From Sergeia podlipaevii (Eukaryota; Euglenozoa; Kinetoplastea; Trypanosomatida; Trypanosomatidae): a stretch of 56,508 nucleotides of DNA. Position numbers and translations under genes: made by a program. The notes under the pieces are model-generated. The model did not search any database and was not told the DNA's origin. It was given only the letters and a program-made list of their open reading frames with translations. The stretch's first letter is position 1; every line of letters starts with the position of its first letter. The stretch is from contig JASANZ010002159.1 of the NCBI GenBank assembly GCA_030849805.1, positions 1-56,508 of the forward strand, given 5' to 3'. This document shows positions 1-10,020 of this stretch, piece after piece.

Positions 1-1875
1 CCCCAAAAAAAAAAGCATGTGCCCTAGCTACATATATTTACACAACCACCATTGAGAGAAGCGGCGCCACTGTAATATGTTTTTGTCTTCTTTGTGTGAA
101 TTTTTTAAAAATAATAGATGAGATGTTTGGCCAGTGAAAACTAACAATATATATATATGTTCTTTTTTTTTGCCTTTAAACATGCGCTAGCACTTGACCA
201 CGCACGCACACATATATATACACAGACACAAATTCAAAGAAAAAAAAAGAGGAGAAGCAATTGTATTATTACATTCATCTCTCTCCCTTCTCTAAATGAT
301 CAGGTGTGAGTGTGTATAGCAGTGCAACACGCAGTTTCCAAAGTCCCCTCCCCCCCCTCTAACAGTGCATAAGTAGTAATACAATTCCGCATGTGTGTAT
401 AAGGCGGAAGTAGAAGGGGAAAAATGGAACATAATAATAATAATTAAAGGGAACATAAAAGAAAGAGGGGAAAACAGAAATGTTACTACTACCGCCTGTT
501 ACAATACAGCTAAAAGACTGTAGCGATTCGATGCATCTAAAGGGGAGGGATAAAAAAAAAAAGAGACAAAGTAAAATGTTGTTTTACGTGTATTAATGTT
601 TGATTGCTTATGTGCAAGTGTCAACTTATTCTGTGTCACGCTCTCCTCTTAGAGTACTTGCATCTGGCTCTCCCTCACGTATGTAGCACTATCCAAGTAA
701 GAGCCTCGTTCGATAGAGACAAAAAAAAATTTAATTCATGCATCCGGAGATTCATATATTAAAAAAAAAAAAGCACAAATGCAGAAACAACACGTAAAAA
801 GAAAAAAAAAAACACGCATTGAAAAGAAAAACGAGAAGGACATAACTTGTGTGCTACTCGTGACACGTGCACATTCTTTTTTCACACCTTCTCTAACTGT
901 CAATTTCAGAGAAAAATGATATTCGGCAAAAGAAGATGTACTTGAAAAAGAAAAAAAATACAAGCACGAGTGAGTAGAAGACTCAACCTGTAACGTGCAC
1001 ATAATTGGCTTCATAACCTCCGAATATATTAGTCGAGCATACGCACACTCAAATATGTATATTATCTTCTCCCTTTCTCTTTAGCGTCAAAGCAGTACAT
1101 TGTCTTTTGCTGTCAGCTGCTTGGCTTATTCACTGTAGGGAAAAAAAAAAAATGTGTTCCCTCTCCCCACTAAGATACTCTCACAAATGTGTTCCCTCTC
1201 TCCACTAAGATACTCTCACAAATGTGTTCCCTCTCTCCACTAAGATACTCTCACAAATGTGTTCCCTCTCTCCACTAAGATACTCTCACAAATGTGTTAC
1301 TCTCCACAATATAGCGTACTCATTGTGGCTTTCTTAATGCAAACACACACACACACACACAAATATACATATATAAGCGCGCTCAAGCGCATGGTGCTCG
1401 CACACACACACACACACACACGCACGAACAAAATAGAATTTCCCTCTCTTCTTTGTATTACTTCAATAAATAAACAAAATTATGTGTGGAATTATTAGTA
1501 TTCTTGTGTGCATTACTTTCCTTGGCGGGACTTATCAAAAAAAAAAAAAAAAAAATGTGTTCGTGGAAAGTCACCTCCTCCCCCTTTCCTTTCTTTTCTC
1601 TTCCACTTCTTCTGCATACCATTACTTTTCTCTTCAGAAAAAAAACAAAACAAAGGAAGTAATGAAAACTGCAATGAGAAAGTAAAAGAAAGATAAAAAA
1701 ATATTTCGAAAAGAAAAACAAAAGCAAATTGGAGAAGGTAACAATGAACCAAAAGACGTACCACACAAATACATATATGTAGGTACAATACAGATGCATA
1801 CACTGCTAACGCTGAGACACCCCTCACACGTGAAACTAGAAAAAGAAACTTCACAATTGCACATGAGCGCTCTGC
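1..1875. other. Intergenic spacer, left edge
   Basis: No credible gene is visible in this stretch, which lies downstream (3' side) of the acyl-CoA synthetase. It is AT-rich with many A-runs, TA and CA microsatellites (about 1341-1361 and 1401-1420), and a 35-bp tandem repeat at 1150-1310. Open frames here are low-complexity translations of homopolymers. It probably holds the 3' UTR of the synthetase and the splice signals of the next gene to the left. Confidence 0.7.
1150..1310. repeat. 35-bp minisatellite, four full copies plus a partial
   Basis: A 35-bp unit beginning AAATGTGTTCCCTCTC recurs at 1150, 1185, 1220 and 1255, with a fifth degenerate copy from 1290. The first copy carries CCCC where the others have CTCC; otherwise the full copies look identical. 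The unit is pyrimidine-rich on the plus strand, opposite to the usual bias of spacers in this unit. Confidence 0.95.
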
Positions 1876-3984
1876 TTAATCCTCCTTGAAGAGCTCATCA
1901 ATGATATCCTTGTACTTGACATCCACCACACGCCTCTTGAGTTTCAACGCCGCTGTCAGCACGTCGTTGCTGGGTGTCCACTCATCGTTCAAGAGGTACA
2001 TGTCCTGCACAACCTCAAACGACTTTCGACCCGCATCGCGTGCAGTCTTCTGGAAGCTCTTCAGCGCCAACTGATGGAACTCAGGGTCACTGAGAATGCG
2101 AGGGAACTTACCGGCGAGTTTGTGCTTGCGCTTGAATTCCTCCACGAGTGCCTCCGTCGTGAGCGCAAGGAGACAAACGTAGCTACGATGCGGGTTCACC
2201 AGCACACACACACAATTAGGGACTGTGAGCTCGTTGGTGCCATAGATGGACTCGAGCGTCTCCAGGGCCAGGTATTCGCCGTTGGCGTTCTTAGCCAGTG
2301 CCTTGACGCGACCGACGAGGCGGAGAGCACCGCTGCTGGTCATGGCGCCAACATCGCCAGTGTGGAACCAGCCGTCTTCGTCCAGTGCCTCCTTGGTCAT
2401 CTCAGGCTGCCTGAAGTATTCCTTGAAGAGGAACGGACCACGGAGGCACACCTCACCTCGTGGCTCGGGCGTGTCTGTATGCTTGAACTCCTCTGTGTCA
2501 CGCAGCTGCACTTCCTCCAGCTTCAAGATCTGGCCTACACAGTCGTACTGCAGGTTGCCGGTTCTCTGGATAGCGCCGACACAGACCGTTTCCGTAAGAC
2601 CCCAACCCTGCACTACCATGCCGAACACTACGTTGATGAACTCCTGCGTGGCATGGGAGAGAGGACCGCCACCGCATAACATTGCGTACACACGACCACC
2701 CATCACTTGCCGAGGAATACCGAACACCTTCTCATTGTAGTACGGTGTGTCCTTGCCCTCCTTCAGTGCGTTAAGGCGAGCCCTATAGGCGTTGTCGAAA
2801 ATCTGGCGCTTGAGGGTGCCCGGTTTGGGGAGGTGCAGCTCCACCTGCTTCTTCATTGTGTCAAACACACGTGGCACCGCCACGACGATCAGAGGGCGAT
2901 ACTCCGAGAGATCACCGTGTGGCTTGGCAAACTGGTCCATAAGAGTGCGCGGAGAGCCAAAGCCAACGATCACACCTCTCTGCATGAGCACAGAGACGAC
3001 AGCGAGCTCCATGATGTGCGCCATGGGCAAGTACGAGCAGTACCACTCCTCCTTCGTCATTGGACCGGCGAGAATATCGAGAACGCGGTGAGAAATAGTC
3101 TGTATGCCAGCGTACAGGCTACCGTGGGTGTGCACGACGCCCTTGGGGTTGCCGGTGGTGCCGCTGGTGTACATGATGAGTGCCGTTTCCTTACACATGG
3201 AGCCATCAGGGATCTTGTAGTCGTACTGGTTGGACTGCCCCATGTGCATTACATCACCCCAGCGGTAGAGCTCAAAGTCCCCCACGTCAAGATCAGAGGG
3301 GAGCTGATCCAGATAGATGATCTTCACTGTTTTGTGATCGTGAGCGCGGAACATCTCAAGCAACTTCTTCACATGGTTGCCATTGCACACAATCGCGTGG
3401 CACTCCGTTTCTTTTAGCGCATAAGTGAGGGCGTCCTCCCCTAAATTCGCGTACACAGTCGTCACCACAAGTCCCTGGGACCAACAGCTGTACATAGTGT
3501 TGAGCCACTGCCAGCGGGTCTCCTCGTAAATCGCAAGACGCGCGCCACGCTCAAGGCCAATCTCCCTCAGGCCCTTGCCGAAGTTGATGATGTTGCGCCA
3601 GAAAAGTTCATAGCTCATCGTCTGCCGCTTCGTGTCAAAGACGTATGTTTCCATGGTCTTGGTGCGGCCATTCTTATCCGTCACGTCGTGTTTCTCAATG
3701 CTCTGCAAGGTACGATAGGCAAGACAGACCTTCTTGCCACGCTCAGCACAGAACTGCTCCACAACCTCCAGGCAGGAGCCCCCGTTGTACCACTCCCTGC
3801 AGAGGCGCTGGTGCTCGTCCTCGCTAGTGTTTGCCATGCGATAGATGGGAGAGCGGTCCTCGCCCTCGGTGTTGCGCACGATGGCGCACTGCTTGCCATA
3901 CTTAGCGTACTCGCGGTACGATGGGAAGTCTACGATCTTGCGCTCGTTGGTGCGCTCCATCTGATATGAAACACACGCACCCAT
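1876..3984 (-). CDS. Long-chain fatty acyl-CoA synthetase
   Basis: ATP-dependent ligase of the AMP-forming (ANL) superfamily that activates long-chain fatty acids to acyl-CoA. The 702-residue product has the P-loop signature YTSGTTGNPKG near residue 268, a GWGLTET motif near 465, GWFHTGDVG near 560 and a C-terminal hinge and lid region; 702 residues suits the eukaryotic ACSL family. The ATG at 3984 was chosen although the frame stays open 84 codons further, because that extension is low-complexity and an AG acceptor lies only 18 nt upstream at 4002-4003. The protein then begins MGACVSYQ, a good N-myristoylation context (Gly2, Ser6) with a palmitoylatable Cys4, suggesting a membrane-tethered enzyme. 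The family is certain; chain-length preference and location are inference. Confidence 0.95.
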   Translation of the reverse strand: MGACVSYQMERTNERKIVDFPSYREYAKYGKQCAIVRNTEGEDRSPIYRMANTSEDEHQRLCREWYNGGSCLEVVEQFCAERGKKVCLAYRTLQSIEKHDVTDKNGRTKTMETYVFDTKRQTMSYELFWRNIINFGKGLREIGLERGARLAIYEETRWQWLNTMYSCWSQGLVVTTVYANLGEDALTYALKETECHAIVCNGNHVKKLLEMFRAHDHKTVKIIYLDQLPSDLDVGDFELYRWGDVMHMGQSNQYDYKIPDGSMCKETALIMYTSGTTGNPKGVVHTHGSLYAGIQTISHRVLDILAGPMTKEEWYCSYLPMAHIMELAVVSVLMQRGVIVGFGSPRTLMDQFAKPHGDLSEYRPLIVVAVPRVFDTMKKQVELHLPKPGTLKRQIFDNAYRARLNALKEGKDTPYYNEKVFGIPRQVMGGRVYAMLCGGGPLSHATQEFINVVFGMVVQGWGLTETVCVGAIQRTGNLQYDCVGQILKLEEVQLRDTEEFKHTDTPEPRGEVCLRGPFLFKEYFRQPEMTKEALDEDGWFHTGDVGAMTSSGALRLVGRVKALAKNANGEYLALETLESIYGTNELTVPNCVCVLVNPHRSYVCLLALTTEALVEEFKRKHKLAGKFPRILSDPEFHQLALKSFQKTARDAGRKSFEVVQDMYLLNDEWTPSNDVLTAALKLKRRVVDVKYKDIIDELFKED

Positions 3985-4904
3985 TTTTTGCTTTCTTCCT
4001 TCTTTATATATATGTATATATATAATGTGTAAGGTGAGGGAGAGAGAGGTGTGTGTGTTTGTGTGTTGGTATGGGTATTGTCGTTTTCTTGTTGATTTTT
4101 TTTTTTTTTCGATAGCTGTTTTGCTGAAGTAGTAAGGCACGGTATAGCAATACTGGAAATATGTCCCGGAAAAAGAGCACACACAAACGAATAAATTGTT
4201 ATAAAAACGTAGTAAAGGTTCTGCTAAACTTCGCAAGGAGCCTATGCTATTTTGCTTTTCTCAAACGCAAGAACGGAAAGGAGAAAGATATATAGATATA
4301 TATGAAACAGTAAACTACTATATGAATATCAATAGCAAGGAATTCTTCAATACAAAAAAATGAAATAGGAAATAGAAAAAAAAGCAAGAGAGAGAGAGAA
4401 AAATAATGAAAAATTAGAGTTTTTGATTTTTTGAAATAGAAATGAATAGTCCCGTAATTTGGGCACATTCTTCCCATCGTTTTCGTTCTCAAAACGCTAC
4501 CACAATTACCTGAGAAATGCATACACACACAAAAAACAAAAAAAATGATAATGAAAAATGCAACAATATGCGACCATTTATTACATTTTTTAAAAAAATC
4601 TTTCCTTTTTTTTGCTAATAGAGAGGAAAAAAGAAGATGATAAAGTGTGCCAAAATCCGCCCTCATGTGCCGCGAGAAGAACAACAACAAAAAAAGTGGC
4701 GGTGTCATGCAGCAACGGCACACCCATGTGCCTGCCTGCGTTCCCCCCCCCTTCTTCATCTTCTTCTCGACACGTGCATATGATCGCTCCACCACCCCAT
4801 CAACAACACAACTAGCCACCAAATGTATCAGCTCAACCACTGACACATACACACACATACAGACATGCTTTCCTCCTCCCATTCTCTCTCATTCCCCTTA
4901 TTCA
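3985..4904. other. Intergenic spacer
   Basis: Apart from the splice acceptor near 4002, I see no gene here. The plus strand is A- and purine-rich around 4336-4440, giving a long coding-strand polypyrimidine run. A 211-codon minus-strand open frame (4247-4882) is a low-complexity translation of this run. Confidence 0.6.
4002..4052 (-). promoter_or_regulatory. Trans-splice acceptor of the acyl-CoA synthetase
   Basis: On the minus strand a CT-rich tract (about 4031-4052) is followed by the first AG, complement of 4002-4003, 18 nt before the ATG. It supports the short start of this gene. Confidence 0.55.
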
Positions 4905-5831
4905 TTAATCAGGAGTGAGACCAGGGTAGAGGTTAACGTGAGGCCCGATAAAACGCCCTGCCCTGTTCCACGTCGGCGGGACCCAGAAGATACGACGGCC
5001 TTGCAGAATCGTGTGAGGAGAAAAGATCGTGCCCTTCCGGCGTCGCTCCAGCTGCTGCTGAGACGCTCTCGAAAAGAACTTGAGCCGTGGCTCAAGCGAG
5101 AGTCGCTCTTCAAACTGAAAAAGTGGAGGGAAGCCCCACGGGGTCATCGCCTCGCTTCTCTCAACAATACGCTGGTACAGTTCAAAGTAAGAGGCCATGG
5201 GACGCCGTGTGAGACCCATCTGTCTCATCACGTCCGCGGCAGCGCTGATACCGGCCAGTCGAGTTGCCGCCCCGCTCTCTAACTGACGACTAGCGATTTC
5301 ACGATAAGCGGGACTACGCACCGCAGATTCATAAAAACGGAAAGCAGTCCGCTGAGTCATCTCTCCGCTCGCGACGGCCTCGGCAAGATACTTGAGATGG
5401 TTGTGCACGAGACGAGAGCGCACGTCACCTGGGTTGAGCACAGCCATCGCGGTATGACACAGCCAAACAAACATATCGTCGTTCTCGGAAAGTTTGTCGT
5501 AAATCTTCTTGAAACGACGACCAGAAATGAGCTGATCATACGAGGCGCCTTGAATGAATTCAATGAGCGCAGCGAACTCGGTGTCACCGCGAGATTCTAA
5601 CTCTGCACGTGATCGAGTGCCCTCTAAGTTCTTCGGTGTGTCCTGTACCTCGCGCATCGCCTCACCGCCTGAGGAGAAGCGAGCCTTCTGCTTTTCCTTG
5701 AGGGGGTCCGTCGTGAAGGCGGACTTGATAAAGTGGGCAGGAAAGTTCGGCGTGGGCTGAATGGGCACAATCACACGTCGCTTCGCTGCGAACATGGACT
5801 TGTCCAGCAGAATAGCGCTGCGATGCATCAT
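4905..5831 (-). CDS. Conserved-looking hypothetical protein, 308 aa
   Basis: I do not recognise this protein. It is a soluble, mixed-charge 308-residue product with no membrane segment. The N-terminus has several Arg and Lys residues and few acidic ones over the first 40 positions, and is compatible with a mitochondrial presequence. The middle (about 90-240) reads as a run of amphipathic helices, and the C-terminal 40 residues are rich in aromatic, Pro and Gly residues, ending GLTPD. This layout is common among kinetoplastid mitochondrial ribosome or RNA-processing proteins, but that is only an impression. The ATG at 5831 is followed directly by a second ATG, and a clear splice acceptor lies at 5856-5857. 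Confidence 0.8.
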   Translation of the reverse strand: MMHRSAILLDKSMFAAKRRVIVPIQPTPNFPAHFIKSAFTTDPLKEKQKARFSSGGEAMREVQDTPKNLEGTRSRAELESRGDTEFAALIEFIQGASYDQLISGRRFKKIYDKLSENDDMFVWLCHTAMAVLNPGDVRSRLVHNHLKYLAEAVASGEMTQRTAFRFYESAVRSPAYREIASRQLESGAATRLAGISAAADVMRQMGLTRRPMASYFELYQRIVERSEAMTPWGFPPLFQFEERLSLEPRLKFFSRASQQQLERRRKGTIFSPHTILQGRRIFWVPPTWNRAGRFIGPHVNLYPGLTPD

Positions 5832-7028
5832 GGCCGTGGTGATGATGTAATCCTACTAAATAAAAAATAAAAGAAATTAAAGGTGTACACACACTAGCCA
5901 AAGCCCCCTCCCGTACAGGACTAGATAGGAAAAAATGTAAATATTTGTAAAGGATTATTACTATTTTTTTATTTTTTTCTTAGAAACGATGACTACAACC
6001 ACCCGTATGTGGGCAAGGTGCCGTATTTCTGTCTATCCCTCCGCCTCCTCACTTTTTACCCTCCTTGATTCCTTCTTTCAATGAAAAGACAAGAGAGACA
6101 GACTCAGGGGGGGGGGGTGCAAACGTAATATACACCGGCACCTTCACACACACACACACCGCACACCTAGCTTACACAACAAGAACTCCTAAGCCTAGTA
6201 TCCCTGTATATATATATATATGTATAAACAAAAAAAAAAAACAAGAACAAAAACAAGAAAAAAAAACAAGAAAAAACAAATACACGAAGTCCCATAAGCA
6301 ATGCCAATAAAAGTCAATTTGCAGGTAATATCACTAATCAACTTCTCCGAAGAGCGAAAAAAAAAAAAAAGTCACGACGTCAGTTCGTCCTTTCTCTCTC
6401 TCTCTCTCGTCCTCTCGACTGTTTGTTCCGTGAGCATGTATCTCTTTTCAAATACCTCCTTTTTTTGTAGTTTGCCTTGATTCTGTCCTTCAGTGTGGTG
6501 TAAAAAAAAAAAAAAAAAGGTGTGAGTTTCCGTCTTTGCGATCACATTACCAGTGGGGCTAGAGAGCGAGTGTGAGGACGCGTGTACGTCCGCTCGCTCA
6601 TTCCTCAAACGGTCCAACATTTAAAAGCAGCAGCAATCACATCGAAAAAAAAAGGAACGGGCGACACAATAAAAAAATAAAAATTATAATAATTATAACT
6701 ATAATAGTAATAAAAGAGAACTTGAAGCATCCACTCACCCAGACAGCTTCCTTTTCTACTACCAAGGAAGATGTGTCCCTCCCCCCTCCACCATCACTAC
6801 ACACACACACACACACACACACATACAAGCAAAGCAAAGTGAAAAAGCAAACAATATCGATCAAGCAAAAAGTTAATATAAAAATGATAATAAGATGAGG
6901 GGAATAGACGCAATTAAAGAGAAAAAACTCTTATTAGAGTTAACTCGTGCACAACCCCCCGCTTCTTCGACTCAACTTCTCTCTTCCTACATATATATGT
7001 ATGGATCGATAGATGTGCAGTACGTATG
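5832..7028. other. Intergenic spacer
   Basis: No gene is supported here. Besides the acceptor at 5856 it contains CA repeats (about 6147-6160 and 6798-6822), A-runs and an AT-rich AAT-type stretch near 6670-6715. Confidence 0.6.
5856..5880 (-). promoter_or_regulatory. Trans-splice acceptor
   Basis: The minus strand reads a T-rich tract then ATTTAG, with the AG at the complement of 5856-5857, about 25 nt before the ATG of the 308-residue protein. Confidence 0.6.
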
Positions 7029-8192
7029 CTACGTTGCGCCTTCCACTTCCTCCTCTCCCTCTTCTACCAGCAGATCCTCAGAGAAAACAGGCACTGTTTC
7101 CTCAATACGTGCAACAAGTTCATTCAAGTTCATGTTCTGTGTGATGGTGAACTCATGCGTAGGCTCCGCATCCTGCACGGCGACCACCTCGTCAATGTAA
7201 TCCCGGAGCGGGTCAAACCATGGGTGCCAGAGGGCCTCATGTGCGCTTGGCCTATCTGCTGGGTCAAACTTGAGAAGAGCCTCCACCAGTTGAATGGCAA
7301 GGGGAGTGTCCGCAGCCGCGCCGGGTGCATGCGCGCCGCCCCCACCGGCGAAGAGTGGTGATGCAAACAACTTCTCTCGTAGCGTTGACGCGCTTGGTCT
7401 GCGCTCGATGAACGCAAGAGCGTACTTCTTCGCGTTGGCGCTTGCACGTCCAAAGGAATTGCCATGCTGGAAGACCTCCCTTGAGGGCGATCCTACTAGA
7501 CAGAATATCCAATTCAACTGATCCGCTGAATCATTGAGTTTGCCAGGGAACAAGTGGTGCCGTAAAAGCAGCTCACCGAGAACGACGCCAACACTCCACA
7601 CATCGCTCGGGTAATTGTACTCAGCATCTAAGATGATCTCTGGTGCGCGATACCACTGTGTCACAACACCAAGAGAGAGTTGCTCATCTGGGTCGAAGAA
7701 GCGGCTTAGTCCAAAGTCACAGAGAAACACCTGTGAGTTGTTATCTATAAGAATATTACGCGTACTGATATCGCGATGCAGGACTCTGCACTTGTGCAGA
7801 GCGCGGATCGCGAGAAACAACTGGCACGCAATGTAGCGTATCACGTTCTCCTCCAGCACCAGCGACGAGCACTTGATAATACTAGAGAGATCGTTGGAGA
7901 TGTAATCCATCACCACATAGATGTCCTTCTCCCCGCTGGTGGGGCGGAACACCAGTTTGCACCCCACCACTTGCTCGCAAAACTGCAAGTTCTGGAGTAC
8001 TTCGATCTCTCTCAGCACCCGCCTCCCGGCATCTTCATTTTTGGAGTAGTGCGGGATCTTCTTGATTGCAATCTGCTCATCGTTGAAGGAGGCCTTGCAC
8101 ACTGCACCATACGCGCCTTGGCCAACGATAGACTCCACCACAAAGGCAGAAGGGACATCAAAAATAATTGGGGCGTTGTTGTTGTTGCGCAT
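7029..8192 (-). CDS. Atypical MAPK-like protein kinase
   Basis: A 387-residue kinase of the CMGC/MAPK type. The Gly-rich loop GQGAYGAV is near residue 24, the ATP-binding Lys in AIKK is residue 44, HRD is 139-141, DFG 159-161 and APE 183-185. The CMGC insert after the activation segment (LFPGKLNDSADQLNWIF) is typical of MAP kinases. Two things are odd. The catalytic loop is HRDISTRN, so the Lys normally two residues after Asp is Ser, and an Arg sits two residues later as in receptor tyrosine kinases. The TXY activation motif is replaced by SLG before VTQWYRAPE. The fold is certain; whether it is active, and on which residues, is open. The ATG at 8192 follows an AG at 8219-8220. Confidence 0.93.
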   Translation of the reverse strand: MRNNNNAPIIFDVPSAFVVESIVGQGAYGAVCKASFNDEQIAIKKIPHYSKNEDAGRRVLREIEVLQNLQFCEQVVGCKLVFRPTSGEKDIYVVMDYISNDLSSIIKCSSLVLEENVIRYIACQLFLAIRALHKCRVLHRDISTRNILIDNNSQVFLCDFGLSRFFDPDEQLSLGVVTQWYRAPEIILDAEYNYPSDVWSVGVVLGELLLRHHLFPGKLNDSADQLNWIFCLVGSPSREVFQHGNSFGRASANAKKYALAFIERRPSASTLREKLFASPLFAGGGGAHAPGAAADTPLAIQLVEALLKFDPADRPSAHEALWHPWFDPLRDYIDEVVAVQDAEPTHEFTITQNMNLNELVARIEETVPVFSEDLLVEEGEEEVEGAT

Positions 8193-10020
8193 CTTTATTT
8201 TCTCCGTTTGCTTTTATTCTGTATGTATGTATGTATGTATGTATGTATGTATGTATGTATGCCTGTGTGTATATAGACGTGTGTATGTGATTGTACTGCG
8301 CACTCCTCTTCGCTCCTCTCTTCTTATGCCCTTCTCCTTATATATATCGCTCTCTCACTCCGAGCTCGCTATGGAGAAATACAAAAAGAAGAGAACTCCC
8401 TCTTTTTTAATGCAAGGTAAGCTAAACAACAATAATAATAATAAATGTTAATAGTAATGAATGTACTCGCCTCTAAAGATAAAATAACAATAATAATAAA
8501 TGTACCGAGCTGAGAGACACTAGTCAACTATCTGATAGAGTTGTTTAACTGTTCGCCTGCAGTCTAGATAGATAAATAAAAAAGAGCCACAATAGCAACA
8601 CGCACAGATACAAGTGTGCGCACGCCTTTGTTATTCAGAGTGGGCTGCTTCTATGGCCTCACACTCCCCCCCTTCAAAAAAAAAAAAAATAGAGAAAAAA
8701 AAACGAAAAGCTAAAAGTTATACCCCCCACTACTTAATAAAAAAAAAACCCTTCTTTGTGGGTGAGTTCAAACAACATCAAAAAATGGATGCGAGAGAAG
8801 AAGAAGAAGAAGAAGAAGAAGGATGCGGCATAGCGAGTATATGCAAACTGAAATAAAACCAAGAGATGAATCCATAAAATGAAAACAACAACAACAACAA
8901 CAGCAAAACATTACTACAACATCAACGCAAAGTGACGGGTAAATACATAATCACCCGCACGCATTTAACAATGCAAACGTCCTTTTTTTCTCAAGGGACA
9001 AAAACAATATGTGATGCTGTCAATCGCATAAATGGTTGAACAATATAAAAAAATATATAAATATAAAAAAAAGTAAAATAAAGGAATACCCCCACTATCA
9101 CCACCACTACTACGGTAGTAATGGTATATGTTTCCTTGCAACCACACCGTCATATAGAAAGTGATGATATGCTGCCTAGTAAAGAACCGGAAGCCTTGTG
9201 CTTACACACACACACACACACACACACATACACACGGGCACACAATTATGTGGCACTAAAGCAACAAAGGTGCGATATTCCTCCATTGCCGCCCATGTCC
9301 ACCGCAACTTCCAATATAAAAAAAGAGAGTCTGCAGTGCAAAGAAAGGAACGTGTTCTATCCAAATACTCGTTATGTGGGCCTTTCCCCTCTCCTCTTTT
9401 TTTTTCTTACTTTTCTCTCATTCTACTTCAAATGAAAGTGTGTTGATATCACGGAAACCACAAATACATATTTTTAAAATAGCCAGCGCGCACGTCATAG
9501 CTTCACAGTGCTCCGCAGATATTGAGAAGCAGATTAGCGATAAAGAGAAAAAAAAAACAGATAGAAAAAATTAAAAAATCGAGCGTCTATCACCACTTGA
9601 CTACTTCCCTTTTTTAAAACACACGTATGCAACCTTCATCGTATTCACTTTTAAAAAATAAAATGGAAAAAAAAGTGTTTGCTTGCGTTGTGAGATCAAC
9701 ATTTCCAGCTGTATATTCTCTCAGCTAGTCCTCCCATTTGCTACACTGCCACGTGAGTTCAACTTGATTGACAAAAAAAAAAAACGTATTAGTCTTCACG
9801 CATACATATAAATGTAAACATTGCCGGTGACATCTCACTTTTCTTTTTAAAATTTTCTTCTGTTCATGTATATTTTCTCCTTTTTTAAAGGTTTGCTTTC
9901 ATACATACACACACCTTTTGCCTACTTCAACTTTTGCGATAGAGACAAGCCTCCACACACGCATCACTATCCACTTCTCTCTCTCTCTCTCTCACACACA
10001 CAGGCAAATAGACATCATCT
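8193..10020. other. Long intergenic spacer
   Basis: At 1.8 kb this is the longest spacer inside the gene array. I see no gene in it, only microsatellites (GTAT at 8221, AAT runs at 8430-8500, GAA at 8795-8820, CA at 9203-9230) and A-runs. Short frames on both strands are low-complexity. Confidence 0.6.
8219..8261 (-). repeat. CATA tetranucleotide repeat abutting a splice acceptor
   Basis: The plus strand has about ten GTAT units from 8221 to 8261; on the coding strand this is (CATA)n ending in ACAG, with the AG at the complement of 8219-8220 and the kinase ATG 27 nt further. The repeat therefore occupies the place where the polypyrimidine tract normally lies. Confidence 0.75.

Noticed and set aside
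2074..3417. Long plus-strand frames antisense to the acyl-CoA synthetase (and similar frames opposite most genes)
   Set aside because: They are shadows of the true minus-strand genes, have no recognisable domains, and oppose the direction of the unit.
3985..4236. 84-residue N-terminal extension of the acyl-CoA synthetase
   Set aside because: Low-complexity, derived from CA, T and A runs, and it contains the likely splice acceptor.
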